The translations under genes and the position numbers were made by a program. A DNA stretch of 48,743 nt from UBA4582 sp047629195 (GTDB taxonomy: Bacteria; Pseudomonadota; Gammaproteobacteria; Pseudomonadales; Azotimanducaceae): positions 1 to 48,743 of the forward strand of contig JBLHWY010000026.1 of assembly GCA_047629195.1 (NCBI GenBank), read 5' to 3'. Below are positions 18,098 to 26,891 of this stretch, one piece after another (within the stretch, counting starts at the first letter, position 1; the number at the start of each line of letters is the position of its first letter). The notes under the pieces were generated by a model, which saw only the letters and a list, made by a program, of their open reading frames with translations, was not told the origin of the DNA and made no database searches.

Positions 18098-18874
18098 ATG
18101 ACCATCCAGTTAAGACAAATATGTTTGGTAGCGGAAAAATTGAAACCTGTCATAGAAGATCTGACAGATATTTTGGGCGTTAACCCCTGCTATATCGACC
18201 CAGGGGTCGGTGCATTTGGTCTCGAGAATACGCTAATGGCAGTGGGGCGGAACTTCCTTGAGGTTGTCGCGCCGATCAAACAAGGTACTGCTGGAGGCCG
18301 TTATTTGCAGCGCCGTAGCGGGGATGGAGGGTATATGGTCATTACTCAAGCCGACAGTCGTGAAAGTCAGGCTACTGTGCGCCAAAATGCACTCGATAAT
18401 GGTGTGCGTGTTGCGCATGAAACAATTCGCGATGATTGGAATTTGTGTCAGTTGCATCCAGGTGATCTGAAGGCCGCTTTTTTTGAAATTGAATCGGATT
18501 CTCATAATGATTTCGAAGGACATTGGATGCCAGTTGGTGGCACTGGTTGGGAAGACAAGGTAAAGCAGGATGTGACTGACAACATGATCGGTGTCGAGCT
18601 TCAGGGCGATGACCCGATTGCACTTGCAGAACTCTGGGGGAAAGTTGCAGGCTTACCCGTGGTCTATGAAGGCTCTGAATTGTCCATTCAACTAAATAAT
18701 GCCAGGTTACGTTTTGTCGCCATTGAAGATGGTCGAGGAGCAGGACTGGGTGGGTTGGACATTACAGTTCGAAACCGAGATCAACTGCTGGAAAAGGCAA
18801 AACAACGAAACTGCTATGTATCGGATGATCAGGTGAATATCTGTGGCACGCGTTTTTACTTGTCTGACATCTAG
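18098..18874 (+). CDS. VOC / glyoxalase-like fold protein
   Basis: The 258-residue protein has two glyoxalase-type halves: IRQ-like first strand with PVIEDLTDILGVNP, then GRNFLEVVAPI; and in the second half MIGVELQGDDPIALAELWG, the same strand-helix pattern. VOC proteins bind a metal and act as dioxygenases, isomerases, epimerases or resistance proteins. The first strand reads LRQICLVAE, with Arg where a metal-binding His is common, although the Glu in FLEVVAP is present. Metal binding may therefore be altered or absent. Its TAG overlaps the converging MATE stop in a shared CTAG. No function can be assigned beyond fold. Confidence 0.7.
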   Translation: MTIQLRQICLVAEKLKPVIEDLTDILGVNPCYIDPGVGAFGLENTLMAVGRNFLEVVAPIKQGTAGGRYLQRRSGDGGYMVITQADSRESQATVRQNALDNGVRVAHETIRDDWNLCQLHPGDLKAAFFEIESDSHNDFEGHWMPVGGTGWEDKVKQDVTDNMIGVELQGDDPIALAELWGKVAGLPVVYEGSELSIQLNNARLRFVAIEDGRGAGLGGLDITVRNRDQLLEKAKQRNCYVSDDQVNICGTRFYLSDI

Positions 18875-20271
18875 GCAGTTGAGGCGCTCATTCTACTCAT
18901 ACCCTTATTAAGTTCACGTCTGAGCCAAAACCACGAGATGATTCCTAGAAGTGAAATCGTGAATGCCGTTGCCACAAATATCCCGGCATAGCCGAATAGA
19001 TAGTTCCCTAAAAGGGCTAAAGGTATTTGAATAACGATCATTTGCAAGAATGTCAGCACCAAAGGTGGTAGAGGTAAACCTAAAGCGTTAAAGCAGGATG
19101 CCGAGTTCATCAACACGCCCATAAAACCAATGCTCAAGGGTAATATACGGAGATAGGTGACGGCGGCATCGACTACCCCTTGATCCTCGCTAATCAGTGA
19201 AATGATAGGGCGAGCAAGGAAAAACAAGGCCGCATAGGCAATAATCCCCCAGACGATAGCTAATCCGTTAGCGAGGTTCATGCCACTGGTGACCCGCTCG
19301 AAGCGCTTTGCTCCCCAATTTTGGCCAATAAAAGGCGCAATGCTCATCGACTGAGAAATGATGACTATCACAGCAATCGATTCAATTCTGGAAGCAACCC
19401 CAAACCCTGCAACGACGACGGAACCATGGCCTGCTAACAAGCGAGTAATGATCCCCATAGAAAGTGGCTGAATCATATTACTTGCCATCGCAGGTAGACC
19501 AACGTGCAGTATTGCTCGGCAAGATGAGATGAAACCCGTCATCCTAAATATCAGTAATTCGTCTTTTATCCAGATGACATAGCTATACATCAAGAAACTA
19601 ACTGAACGCGCTAAAACAAATCCCATAGCTGCACCGGATAACCCCATTTCAGGTGCGCCGAACATGCCAAATATGAAAATTGGGCTAATGATGATGTGCA
19701 GCCCTGAGCCGATAGTCATGAGATAGCCGGGTGTCACGGCGTCGCCAGCAGCTCTCATAAGCGTAGAGCCAACCATGGCGATTGTGAAGAAGGGTAATCC
19801 GAAAATCCAGATATGGATGTAATCTACTGCTAGCGGCAGGACAGTATCATCTGCGCCAAGAAGCCAGAAAAAGACGTCCACATAATGGTAGGCCGCGATG
19901 CAGGCAACAAAAACTAACATGCTGACTAGCAACAGGCAGTGGGTGATGAGCAACTTGCCGCGTTCTCTGTCGCCGGCGCCAAGCGTTCGAGCAACTACCG
20001 ATGAGGCACCGACAGCAAGGCCCATCGAGATACCTTGAAATAGCATGATAAGCGGGAAGGTGAAGCTCAATGCTGCGAGGGCGTTGGCGCCTACTCGGCC
20101 AATGTAGACAGCCTCTATGAGGTTGGCGCCCATCACGGATATCAGACCCACCATCATAAACCCGGTGAGTCGCATCAGATGGGTGGGTACTGGTCCGCTT
20201 GTGAAATCGCGCTTGTTTACTGGGGTTGCTTCAGCATCTTGTTCACTCTTTTTATCTTGCTCGCTCAACAA
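18871..20271 (-). CDS. MATE-family exporter (second paralogue), RND-linked
   Basis: The 466-residue protein has MATE motifs: YIGRVGANALAALSFTFP, GASSVVARTLGAGDRE, ASNMIQPLSMGIITRLLAGH, FGVASRIES and IGQNWGAKRFERV. It is an evident paralogue of the exporter at 6152-7525. The start is one of two consecutive TTG codons (20271 or 20268), supported by AAGGA just upstream. It follows the RND pump by 10 bp, so it is probably the last gene of the TetR-MFP-RND set. A MATE pump handing substrate to the periplasm for RND extrusion would be a logical two-step arrangement, but that is inference. Confidence 0.9.
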   Translation of the reverse strand: MLSEQDKKSEQDAEATPVNKRDFTSGPVPTHLMRLTGFMMVGLISVMGANLIEAVYIGRVGANALAALSFTFPLIMLFQGISMGLAVGASSVVARTLGAGDRERGKLLITHCLLLVSMLVFVACIAAYHYVDVFFWLLGADDTVLPLAVDYIHIWIFGLPFFTIAMVGSTLMRAAGDAVTPGYLMTIGSGLHIIISPIFIFGMFGAPEMGLSGAAMGFVLARSVSFLMYSYVIWIKDELLIFRMTGFISSCRAILHVGLPAMASNMIQPLSMGIITRLLAGHGSVVVAGFGVASRIESIAVIVIISQSMSIAPFIGQNWGAKRFERVTSGMNLANGLAIVWGIIAYAALFFLARPIISLISEDQGVVDAAVTYLRILPLSIGFMGVLMNSASCFNALGLPLPPLVLTFLQMIVIQIPLALLGNYLFGYAGIFVATAFTISLLGIISWFWLRRELNKGMSRMSASTA

Positions 20272-20281
20272 TCAGTCCTTT

Positions 20282-23200
20282 TTAATCTGCGACGACATGA
20301 CTTGCTTTAAGCACTGGCACTGTCTGGTTCTCTTTTGTTACCTGCTCTACATCGCCTTGATCTGCGGTAGCGTTATCAGAGAGGCTAAATAATCGCGCTA
20401 TCAAAGACTTAAGATCTTCCAGCACCATATAACCTGAAGGAACTACGAGTAAGGTCACCATCGTTGCAAACAGCACGCCAAAGGCTAAAGACGTCGCCAT
20501 CGGCACCAGAAATTGTGCCTGAACACTTTTATTAAACATTAACGGCATAAGACCAACAAAGGTTGTCATTGATGTGAGCACGATGGGTCGACATCGTGAT
20601 ACTGCTGCTTCCAGCACTGCATGATTCATATCCATGCCATTATCAATCCGTCGGTTCACATTGTGTACTAAAACCAAACTTGAGTTAACGACAACGCCAG
20701 ATGCAGCAATGAAACCCATCACAGACATCATTGCCAGCCCCGCGATCATATCGAAAGATTTCATAATCTGGTGACCCCATATCGCACCGACGAAAGCGAA
20801 GGGGATAACACTCATGATGATCAATGGTTGCATGTAAGAACGGAGGGGAATTGCAAGCAGCGCAAAAATTACAAATAGGGCAATGCCAAACATAGGTATT
20901 AGGCTTGATGCAGCTTCGGATTGTTCTCTCTGCTCACCTTCCAAGCTATAGTTTACACGTGGATAGTCTCGCAAAATTTCCTGCATGCCACCGGCGCCAA
21001 GGTCTGCAATGACTTCGTTCGCGGTGATTTGATTGCGATCTACATCAGCAACGACATTGACGACACGCTGGCGTTCGGATCGGTTAATAGACGAGAAACC
21101 GCGTCCAAGATTAGCTGAAGCCACCGTGGTGAAAGGTACTTCTGAGCCCTCCGGCGTCCTGATGCGCATCTGTTTGAGCGAACTCAATGATTGACGTTCT
21201 TGCTCTGTATATCGCACCATGACGCGCACATCGTCTCGACCTCTTTGGATACGCTGAACCTCTTCGCCATAGAATGCCTGCCGGACTTGACGTGCCAGAT
21301 CGCTCAGCGAGAGTCCCAGCGCTTCACCTGAAGGTAAAATGTCGAGTTTAACTTCCTGCTTACCTGCTCTAAAGCTGTCAGTGATATCAATGACGCCTGG
21401 GTATTGTGCGAGTTTTAGCCTAATTTTTTCTGCGACTATGCGAAGGTCGTCAACATTGTCTCCTGCCAACTGAATGTCAATGGCGTTGCCCACGCTAAAC
21501 AGTGAAGTGTTAAATTTGAGCTCCACTGCGTCGGGGATGGCGCCCGTCATTTCGCGCCAACGGTTAGCGACCGCTCTCGTTTTAAGTGTTCTGTTTTCGC
21601 TTGGCACAAGTTGAAGTGTGACTTCACCTAAATGTCCACCTGATGAGCTAGTCCCGCCCCCACCAGGACCGCCGCCGCCAGCGCTACTCGGTTGATTTCC
21701 TACTGACGCTAGAATATGCGTCACGGGCGGTGCATCAGGATATTCGGCACTTAATTCTTGTTCTAGTTGCTGGGCGGCAAGTTCCAATTTCAGTACCACT
21801 TCCCGAGTAACTTCGGCAGGTGTACCGAGGGGCATAGTGAGTTTCGCGATCGCTTGGTCTGATTCTAGTGGGGGGAAGAACGAAAAGGGCAGTCGGCCGC
21901 TGGCAACGATACCGATGCTGGATAACAGCGCGACAAATGCAACTGAGATTGTAATATACCTTGCTGTGACCACCACACTAACGACTTTCCGAAATTGCAC
22001 ATTGATCAGGCCTTCGATGTTATTTGAAAACCGACCCTGCATCTTTATCGCCCATTGTGAAAATCGAGTCCAGATACCCACAGCGTACAGTGCGTAAATC
22101 AAGGTAAAGGCCCCAATGACGAAACCCACGTAGCCTCTCAAATCGTCTGAAAACCCCAGGGCTATGATTGCGATGATCGGAATCATCAAGACGGCGATCT
22201 CACCTGCGTCGGATTTTATGCTTTGGTGACCAAGGTGAGCAGGCAATACTAGTTGTGACTCAATTAATGAGAATGTGAGACAGGCCATCACAACAGTGGC
22301 GATGACACCGAAGATTTGCCCCATCGTGCCAGGACCTAATAGTAAAGGCATAAATGCCGTCATCGTCGTTAGAACGCCAAAAATAACGGGTATTGAAACC
22401 TGTTGGGTGCCTGTGATTGCGCCTTGTAAAAGGCTGGTTCCTTTCTTCTGTTCGGAGTAAACGTTTTCCCCAACAACAATGGCATCGTCCACGAGTATGC
22501 CGAGTACTAGAATAAACCCGAAGAGTGATATGCCATCGATCGAAAGCCCAAGAACTGAAATCAGAAATAATGCCCCAAGAAACGCAACTGGAACGCCAAC
22601 GCTTACCCAGAATGCCAGTCTAGGTCGAAGGAATAAGGCAAGAAGAATGAGCACCATTAGGAACCCTTGCCGTGCGCTGTTGAGGAGTGTGTCGAGTCGA
22701 CCTCGCAAGAGTTTCGAACCATCATTCCAAACCGTGAGGGTTACGCCTTCTGGCAATCTACTCCCGGCTGTCTCGAGATACTTTGTCACTGCGCCAGTAA
22801 TATCCAGGATATCTTGTTTGCCGACACGAGAGACTCGAATTAATGCTGCGGGTTTACCGTCAAATCTTAATGACTGATCTGTATCCTCGAAGCCGTCGAC
22901 AACAGTTGCGACATCACTTAAATAGACTCGAGTACCGTCGGCTCGCGTGATTAAGACGAGCTGTTCGAAGTCATGACCCCAATAGGCTTGACCTTTTGTC
23001 CGCAGAAGAATTTCTCCGCCTTCTGTTTTTATGGATCCGCCGGGTAAGTCCAGAGAGCGAGCGCGGATAACTTGAGCAACCTGTTGAAATGATATGCCAT
23101 TGCGCAGTAGGGATGCTTCAGACACTTCTATAGAAATCTCATAAGGTCGCGTGTTTTGGAGCGAAACCTGTGTGACCCCTGGCAATGCTGCAATTTCATC

Positions 23201-23677
23201 TCTGACTTGCTGGCCTAACACTTTAAGCATTCTTTCGTCTTCTGGCCCCGTGATCGATATTTCTAACACCGGACGTACCCGAGAGACTAAATTAATCACT
23301 GGTTTTTCGGTCTCTACGGGGAAAGTGATGATGGCATCGATACGACTTTTAACTTCGTCTAGTGCTAGTGAGCTATCTGCATCTTCAAACAATTCGATGG
23401 TAACCCGACATGCCCCTTCAACAGCTGCTGAGGATATTTTTTCGATACCTTCAATACCCTCAAGTTCTTCTTCAACGCGAATACATACACCTTGCTCAAC
23501 CTCTTCCGGTGCAGCGCCTAGATAGGCAACCGTGACGTTAATAACAGGCACGTCGATATCAGGGAAAGATTTTTGTGGCATGCTTGGGATTGCCGCCAGT
23601 CCACTTAGAACGATGAGAATGAGCAGTAAGTTGGCTGCTATGTGGTTGTTCGCAAACCACGCGATTGCGGTTTTCAT
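20282..23677 (-). CDS. RND-family inner-membrane efflux pump (AcrB/HAE1-like)
   Basis: The 1131-residue protein has RND topology: TM1 followed by the periplasmic PQKSFPDIDVPVINV segment, AAPEEVEQGV, the TM4 proton relay GILVDDAIVVGEN, and the second-half equivalent PLRSYMQPLIIMSVIP with GFIAASGVVVNSS. RND pumps drive drugs, detergents, bile-acid-like or lipid compounds out through an MFP and a TolC-type channel using protons. It overlaps the MFP gene by 4 bp (ATGA). An extra hydrophobic pair after TM6 (EIAVLMIPIIAIIALGFSD) and a Gly/Ser-rich loop (SAGGGGPGGGGTSSSGG) in the second periplasmic domain make it longer than AcrB. No outer-membrane channel gene is in the window. Confidence 0.95.
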   Translation of the reverse strand: MKTAIAWFANNHIAANLLLILIVLSGLAAIPSMPQKSFPDIDVPVINVTVAYLGAAPEEVEQGVCIRVEEELEGIEGIEKISSAAVEGACRVTIELFEDADSSLALDEVKSRIDAIITFPVETEKPVINLVSRVRPVLEISITGPEDERMLKVLGQQVRDEIAALPGVTQVSLQNTRPYEISIEVSEASLLRNGISFQQVAQVIRARSLDLPGGSIKTEGGEILLRTKGQAYWGHDFEQLVLITRADGTRVYLSDVATVVDGFEDTDQSLRFDGKPAALIRVSRVGKQDILDITGAVTKYLETAGSRLPEGVTLTVWNDGSKLLRGRLDTLLNSARQGFLMVLILLALFLRPRLAFWVSVGVPVAFLGALFLISVLGLSIDGISLFGFILVLGILVDDAIVVGENVYSEQKKGTSLLQGAITGTQQVSIPVIFGVLTTMTAFMPLLLGPGTMGQIFGVIATVVMACLTFSLIESQLVLPAHLGHQSIKSDAGEIAVLMIPIIAIIALGFSDDLRGYVGFVIGAFTLIYALYAVGIWTRFSQWAIKMQGRFSNNIEGLINVQFRKVVSVVVTARYITISVAFVALLSSIGIVASGRLPFSFFPPLESDQAIAKLTMPLGTPAEVTREVVLKLELAAQQLEQELSAEYPDAPPVTHILASVGNQPSSAGGGGPGGGGTSSSGGHLGEVTLQLVPSENRTLKTRAVANRWREMTGAIPDAVELKFNTSLFSVGNAIDIQLAGDNVDDLRIVAEKIRLKLAQYPGVIDITDSFRAGKQEVKLDILPSGEALGLSLSDLARQVRQAFYGEEVQRIQRGRDDVRVMVRYTEQERQSLSSLKQMRIRTPEGSEVPFTTVASANLGRGFSSINRSERQRVVNVVADVDRNQITANEVIADLGAGGMQEILRDYPRVNYSLEGEQREQSEAASSLIPMFGIALFVIFALLAIPLRSYMQPLIIMSVIPFAFVGAIWGHQIMKSFDMIAGLAMMSVMGFIAASGVVVNSSLVLVHNVNRRIDNGMDMNHAVLEAAVSRCRPIVLTSMTTFVGLMPLMFNKSVQAQFLVPMATSLAFGVLFATMVTLLVVPSGYMVLEDLKSLIARLFSLSDNATADQGDVEQVTKENQTVPVLKASHVVAD

Positions 23678-24834
23678 AATTTCGCCATATTTTTTGAATC
23701 TGGTATTCTGACCGGCATGCCGTCAATTGCTGCTTCAAGCGGCGATACACATACAAGTTCGCCTCGTCTCAGACCAGCTTGGATAAACACATCCTCTTCT
23801 ACGATACGAAGCACGTCTACTTTTCTAAAACGTAATTTCCCTTCGCTGTCGATGACATAAACCTGATTGTTGGGCCGAAGGGCAACACGAGGCAACACGA
23901 CAACATTATTAAAAGTTGCCCCATGAATTTCAGCTTCTACAAATAGTCCTACAGCGAGGGGTGGTCTGTTTTGGCTCTGTTCATAAGGACGCTGCACCTG
24001 GGCGACAACGTTGAGCATGCGCGTATTGGGATCCAATTCACCTTCAGTGCGGACGACGGTGCCTTGCCATGCATGTTCGGCGCCAGCAAAGTCAGCTTTG
24101 AGGGAGACCGTGACGGGTTTGTTATTACCTATGCCCCCTGTGGCGAGAGACAAATCGATGAAGGCTAACTCTTCGTCATTAATGGGGAGGCGAACTTCTG
24201 AAATATCTGTGGCATAAATCATGGCAACAGCATTACCACGATTGACAAATTGACCAATGTCTACCTTCTCCGACCGAACACGACCGTCGTAAGGGGCCCT
24301 GATTTCTGTTCGTACCAGATCTCGTTCGGCACGTGACAACCTTGCTATGACCTCTCGAACACTGGCCTTAGCAACCGAAAGTCTGTTTGAGGTATCATCT
24401 TTTTGTGCATCGCTCGTGAGGTTACGTTTTGCAAGATCGAGTTGTCGAATATGTGCTTTTTGAGCGTTATCCAATTCACTTTTTGCTCGGGCAAGACCTG
24501 CTTTAGATTGTTCAAGGGCTTCTTCATAGTCCAGCGGATCAATGGTTAACAACATATCACCTTGACTAAAAAAACCACCTGAAACCATGGCATCTGAAAT
24601 CGCCGTTATGCGACCAGATACTTCAGGTATTAGTTCACTTTCAGTTCTCGGCTCTACCGTGCCATGGGTCGTTGTGGTCATTTGAATAGTTGCTGGCTCA
24701 ACTTTCATCACGCGAACCAACGGGACTAAAGACACAACAGGTTTAGGCTCAAGTTTGGGGCCGGTGGCGATCAACGTCGCTGCTAAGCCAAAGCCGAAAA
24801 TGATAATGATCAGGGGGAGTACAACTCGCTTCAC
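23674..24834 (-). CDS. RND periplasmic adaptor (membrane fusion protein)
   Basis: The 386-residue HlyD/AcrA-type adaptor has an N-terminal membrane anchor (VVLPLIIIIFGFGLAATLI), a barrel-lipoyl half reading ELIPEVSGRITAIS, an alpha-hairpin rich in Ala, Lys and Glu at about residues 105-175, then RTEIRAPYDGRVRSEKVDIGQFV, the second lipoyl half. It joins the inner-membrane RND pump encoded immediately downstream to an outer-membrane channel. The start is GTG at 24834, with an AAGGAAG ribosome binding site 7 bp upstream. A 93-bp gap separates it from tetR, so it could be read from the tetR promoter or its own. Confidence 0.92.
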   Translation of the reverse strand: MKRVVLPLIIIIFGFGLAATLIATGPKLEPKPVVSLVPLVRVMKVEPATIQMTTTTHGTVEPRTESELIPEVSGRITAISDAMVSGGFFSQGDMLLTIDPLDYEEALEQSKAGLARAKSELDNAQKAHIRQLDLAKRNLTSDAQKDDTSNRLSVAKASVREVIARLSRAERDLVRTEIRAPYDGRVRSEKVDIGQFVNRGNAVAMIYATDISEVRLPINDEELAFIDLSLATGGIGNNKPVTVSLKADFAGAEHAWQGTVVRTEGELDPNTRMLNVVAQVQRPYEQSQNRPPLAVGLFVEAEIHGATFNNVVVLPRVALRPNNQVYVIDSEGKLRFRKVDVLRIVEEDVFIQAGLRRGELVCVSPLEAAIDGMPVRIPDSKNMAKL

Positions 24835-24927
24835 TATTATTCTTCCTTAAAACCGCTGTTTTTTGGTTGATGAGTACTGTTTATGAGTAATTTTGCTGAG
24901 ACTTTTTCGTAGGTGCTTCTTGTTAAA

Positions 24928-25548
24928 TTAGTGGGCAGCTAAACCTGCTACTGCAAATGTGACCAGCTTTTGAAATCTTTCTTTCTTTGATAGCTCTGAT
25001 TCTCTAACTCCCAATGGTTTGAAAAGACCCACCAGATGTAACATGCCACCCACGAGGAAATGAAATCGCCAAACAACGTCTTCTTCACTAACAAGTGGCA
25101 ATGCAAGAATCAGCGCTGTCTGATACCGAGATGCTACTTCCATGAATTCCGACTGAAGAATTGCTCGTATACCTTGCTGAGGCTCGCTGCTGATGCGGGC
25201 AATGACTGCGGGTAAATGCTCGGGGAGGTCCGTGCTGGCCATTGGTTGCAGAAATGCTTCCACTATTTCCTGAGTTGAAAGGACACGCTTTGTCGCTTCA
25301 AGCTCATCGAGAGATACCAGTCTCTGTTTATTAATTGGCGTGACGCGTCGATGAATAACCGCAGCAAAGAGACCTTCTTTACAGCCAAAGTGATAATTAG
25401 TTGCTGCCAGGTTCACACCAGCACTGGAAGCAATTGCTCGTAGTGAGGTACCTGAACAGCCTTTCTCTATAAGCAGTTGTTCCGCGGCATCGAGTATTTT
25501 TTCTCGTGTGGCTGCGGATGCTGGATTTGCTTTGTTTTGAGGGGCCAT
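24928..25548 (-). CDS. TetR-family repressor of the efflux operon
   Basis: The 206-residue protein has a TetR N-terminal HTH: TREKILDAAEQLLIEKG, TSLRAIASSAGVNLAATNYH with recognition helix, then FGCKEGLFAAVI. The C-terminal ligand domain resembles those of AcrR/CerR-like regulators. I place the start at ATG 25548 rather than TTG 25560, because the upstream four codons add nothing to the family and the operator-like palindrome sits just beyond them. It is the first gene before MFP-RND-MATE on the same strand, so autoregulated control of efflux by a pumped ligand is the simplest reading (inference). Confidence 0.9.
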   Translation of the reverse strand: MAPQNKANPASAATREKILDAAEQLLIEKGCSGTSLRAIASSAGVNLAATNYHFGCKEGLFAAVIHRRVTPINKQRLVSLDELEATKRVLSTQEIVEAFLQPMASTDLPEHLPAVIARISSEPQQGIRAILQSEFMEVASRYQTALILALPLVSEEDVVWRFHFLVGGMLHLVGLFKPLGVRESELSKKERFQKLVTFAVAGLAAH

Positions 25549-25560
25549 GAGGGTTACCAA

Positions 25561-25576
25561 TCAAACGTTTGTTTGA
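25561..25576. promoter_or_regulatory. Probable TetR operator
   Basis: tcaaacgtttgtttga contains half-sites tcaaac and gtttga separated by 4 bp and a nested aaacgttt palindrome. It begins 12 bp upstream of the tetR ATG, a typical autoregulatory position. Confidence 0.6.
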
Positions 25577-25634
25577 ATTATTCTCTTGTTGTGCTGAACA
25601 AGCAATAGGTATCTTATAAAAGTCCAAATATTTG

Positions 25635-25663
25635 AAAAAACGGCAGGTATCTTTAATGCCTGC
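25635..25663 (-). terminator. Possible intrinsic terminator after the SDR gene
   Basis: Read on the minus strand, gcagg and cctgc form a short GC-rich stem (extended by two AT pairs after one C-A mismatch), followed after two bases by six T. It would stop the SDR transcript before tetR. The stem is modest, so confidence is limited. Confidence 0.4.
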
Positions 25664-25710
25664 AATGAGCGCTAAGTACTCTCGCATTTTCGATATGGGT
25701 CTTAGTGTGA

Positions 25711-25899
25711 TCTATTGAGGACGACGTTCGTGTATCAGTCATTTCAGAAGCAGGTCGTGTCTACCTCGGCACGTGGGTGAATACCCATAATATCGGAGGT
25801 CAAATTTACTTGGCTGCGATTATGCCATTTCATATTGCTATCTCACAGGATGCACTGACTCGCGTTGCTGCTCAGCCAGTGCTCAATCATGGTTTATAG
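25711..25899 (+). pseudogene. Probable gene remnant (62 codons, no start codon)
   Basis: The 380-bp region between tetR and the SDR holds an open frame bounded by TGA at 25708 and TAG at 25897. Its translation is protein-like: EAGRVYLGTWVNTHNIGG, then YLAAIMPFHIAISQ and a helical C-terminus ending VLNHGL. There is no ATG, GTG or TTG near its beginning, so it looks like the 3' remnant of a deleted gene. The strand-loop-helix ending with MPFH is faintly like the C-terminus of DUF2867/SRPBCC-type proteins, but I would not rely on that. The rest of the gap holds the operator and possible terminator. Confidence 0.4.
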
Positions 25900-25928
25900 C
25901 TTACATAGCCTTTAGAGCTTCTACGCGA

Positions 25929-26729
25929 CTATTGTGCCTCATGAAACATCGCAGTGCGGCCACCATCAATCACCAGATCATGGCTGTTCACAAATCGACC
26001 CTCATCGCTGGCAAGATAAAGCGCGCCGGTGGCGATATCTATCGGTAATCCCGTTTTTTGCATAGGTGTTGCTCTCGCTAGATTGCCTGCCAGCTTCTCC
26101 ATTTTTGCCGCATTCTGATCATCGCTCAGCGTATTGGCTCTGGCTGATCCGCCGTAAAAAATAGGTGTGGCGATTGCGCCGGGAGAAATACAGTTAACCC
26201 GAATACCATCTGGACCGAGGCGAACGCCTGCTAAAGTGGTGTAGTGAGTGAGGGCTGCTTTAGCCGCGGAATAAAGTAATCCACCTTGATTGTCTCTTAT
26301 CGCAGCGACGCTAGAATTGTTAATAATGCTGCCCCCGCCACGCGCTCTCATGTGAGGCACTACGTGCTTGATGCCAAGCACTGCGCTACTAAACAGTAAT
26401 TGCATGGCGTAGTGGATGGTGTCTTCATCTACCTCGATGATGTCTCCTGCGGTTGGCCCGCCTGCATTGTTAAACAGAATGTCTATACCGCCAAATTCGT
26501 CTGCTGCAAAATCGATAGTTTTCTTGATATCTGCTTCGCTCATAACGTCGGCGACAATAAACTTACAGGCATTGCCTAAGCGGTCTGCGATGGCGCGGCC
26601 TTTCATTTCTGAGCGCCCGCAAATTACCACGTTGGCGCCCTCAGAGATAAACAGTTCCGCTGTCACTTCACCAATGCCACTAGTACCGCCTGTGATGACA
26701 GCAACTTTGTTCTTCAATCTTCCAACCAT
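25929..26729 (-). CDS. Short-chain dehydrogenase/reductase (SDR)
   Basis: The 266-residue classical SDR has the NAD(P)-binding TGGTSGIG at residues 13-20, NNAG at 87-90, catalytic Ser139/140 in INNSS, and Tyr153-x3-Lys157 in YSAAK, followed by VNCISPGAIATP. It oxidises a secondary alcohol or reduces a ketone. Many close relatives are annotated as hydroxysteroid or cyclic-alcohol dehydrogenases, but substrate cannot be inferred from motifs alone. Cys37 in VICGRSE, with no Asp at the end of strand 2, suggests NADP preference. It is monocistronic, divergent from the GST gene. Confidence 0.92.
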   Translation of the reverse strand: MVGRLKNKVAVITGGTSGIGEVTAELFISEGANVVICGRSEMKGRAIADRLGNACKFIVADVMSEADIKKTIDFAADEFGGIDILFNNAGGPTAGDIIEVDEDTIHYAMQLLFSSAVLGIKHVVPHMRARGGGSIINNSSVAAIRDNQGGLLYSAAKAALTHYTTLAGVRLGPDGIRVNCISPGAIATPIFYGGSARANTLSDDQNAAKMEKLAGNLARATPMQKTGLPIDIATGALYLASDEGRFVNSHDLVIDGGRTAMFHEAQ

Positions 26730-26813
26730 TTTTTTTGCCCCTTGTGTTTGTTCTGTGCATACATATTAACATCAGGGTAGATGCTTTTGTCGTGAGCAAT
26801 AAACGTTTTTATT

Positions 26814-26842
26814 TTGACTATAAAGCCTCACCAAAAAATAAT
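26814..26842 (+). promoter_or_regulatory. Possible sigma70-type promoter for the GST gene
   Basis: TTGACT at 26814-26819 and AATAAT at 26837-26842 are 17 bp apart in the 241-bp divergent SDR/GST gap. This would give a leader of about 120 bases containing the 12-bp repeat array. Pattern match only. Confidence 0.35.
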
Positions 26843-26891
26843 TTCGTGAAGTATTCTTGAAGTGGATGGCTTAAAATAATTGTTCGACTAG

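Noticed and set aside
22275..23525. Plus-strand frames of up to 132 codons inside the RND pump gene
   Set aside because: Low-complexity composition (Ser, Thr, Arg, Pro) typical of antisense shadows, while the minus-strand pump is intact.
25577..25928. Mobile element scar or integron attachment site in the tetR-SDR gap
   Set aside because: No terminal inverted repeats, target duplications or transposase remnants were seen; only a gene-like fragment and small hairpin.
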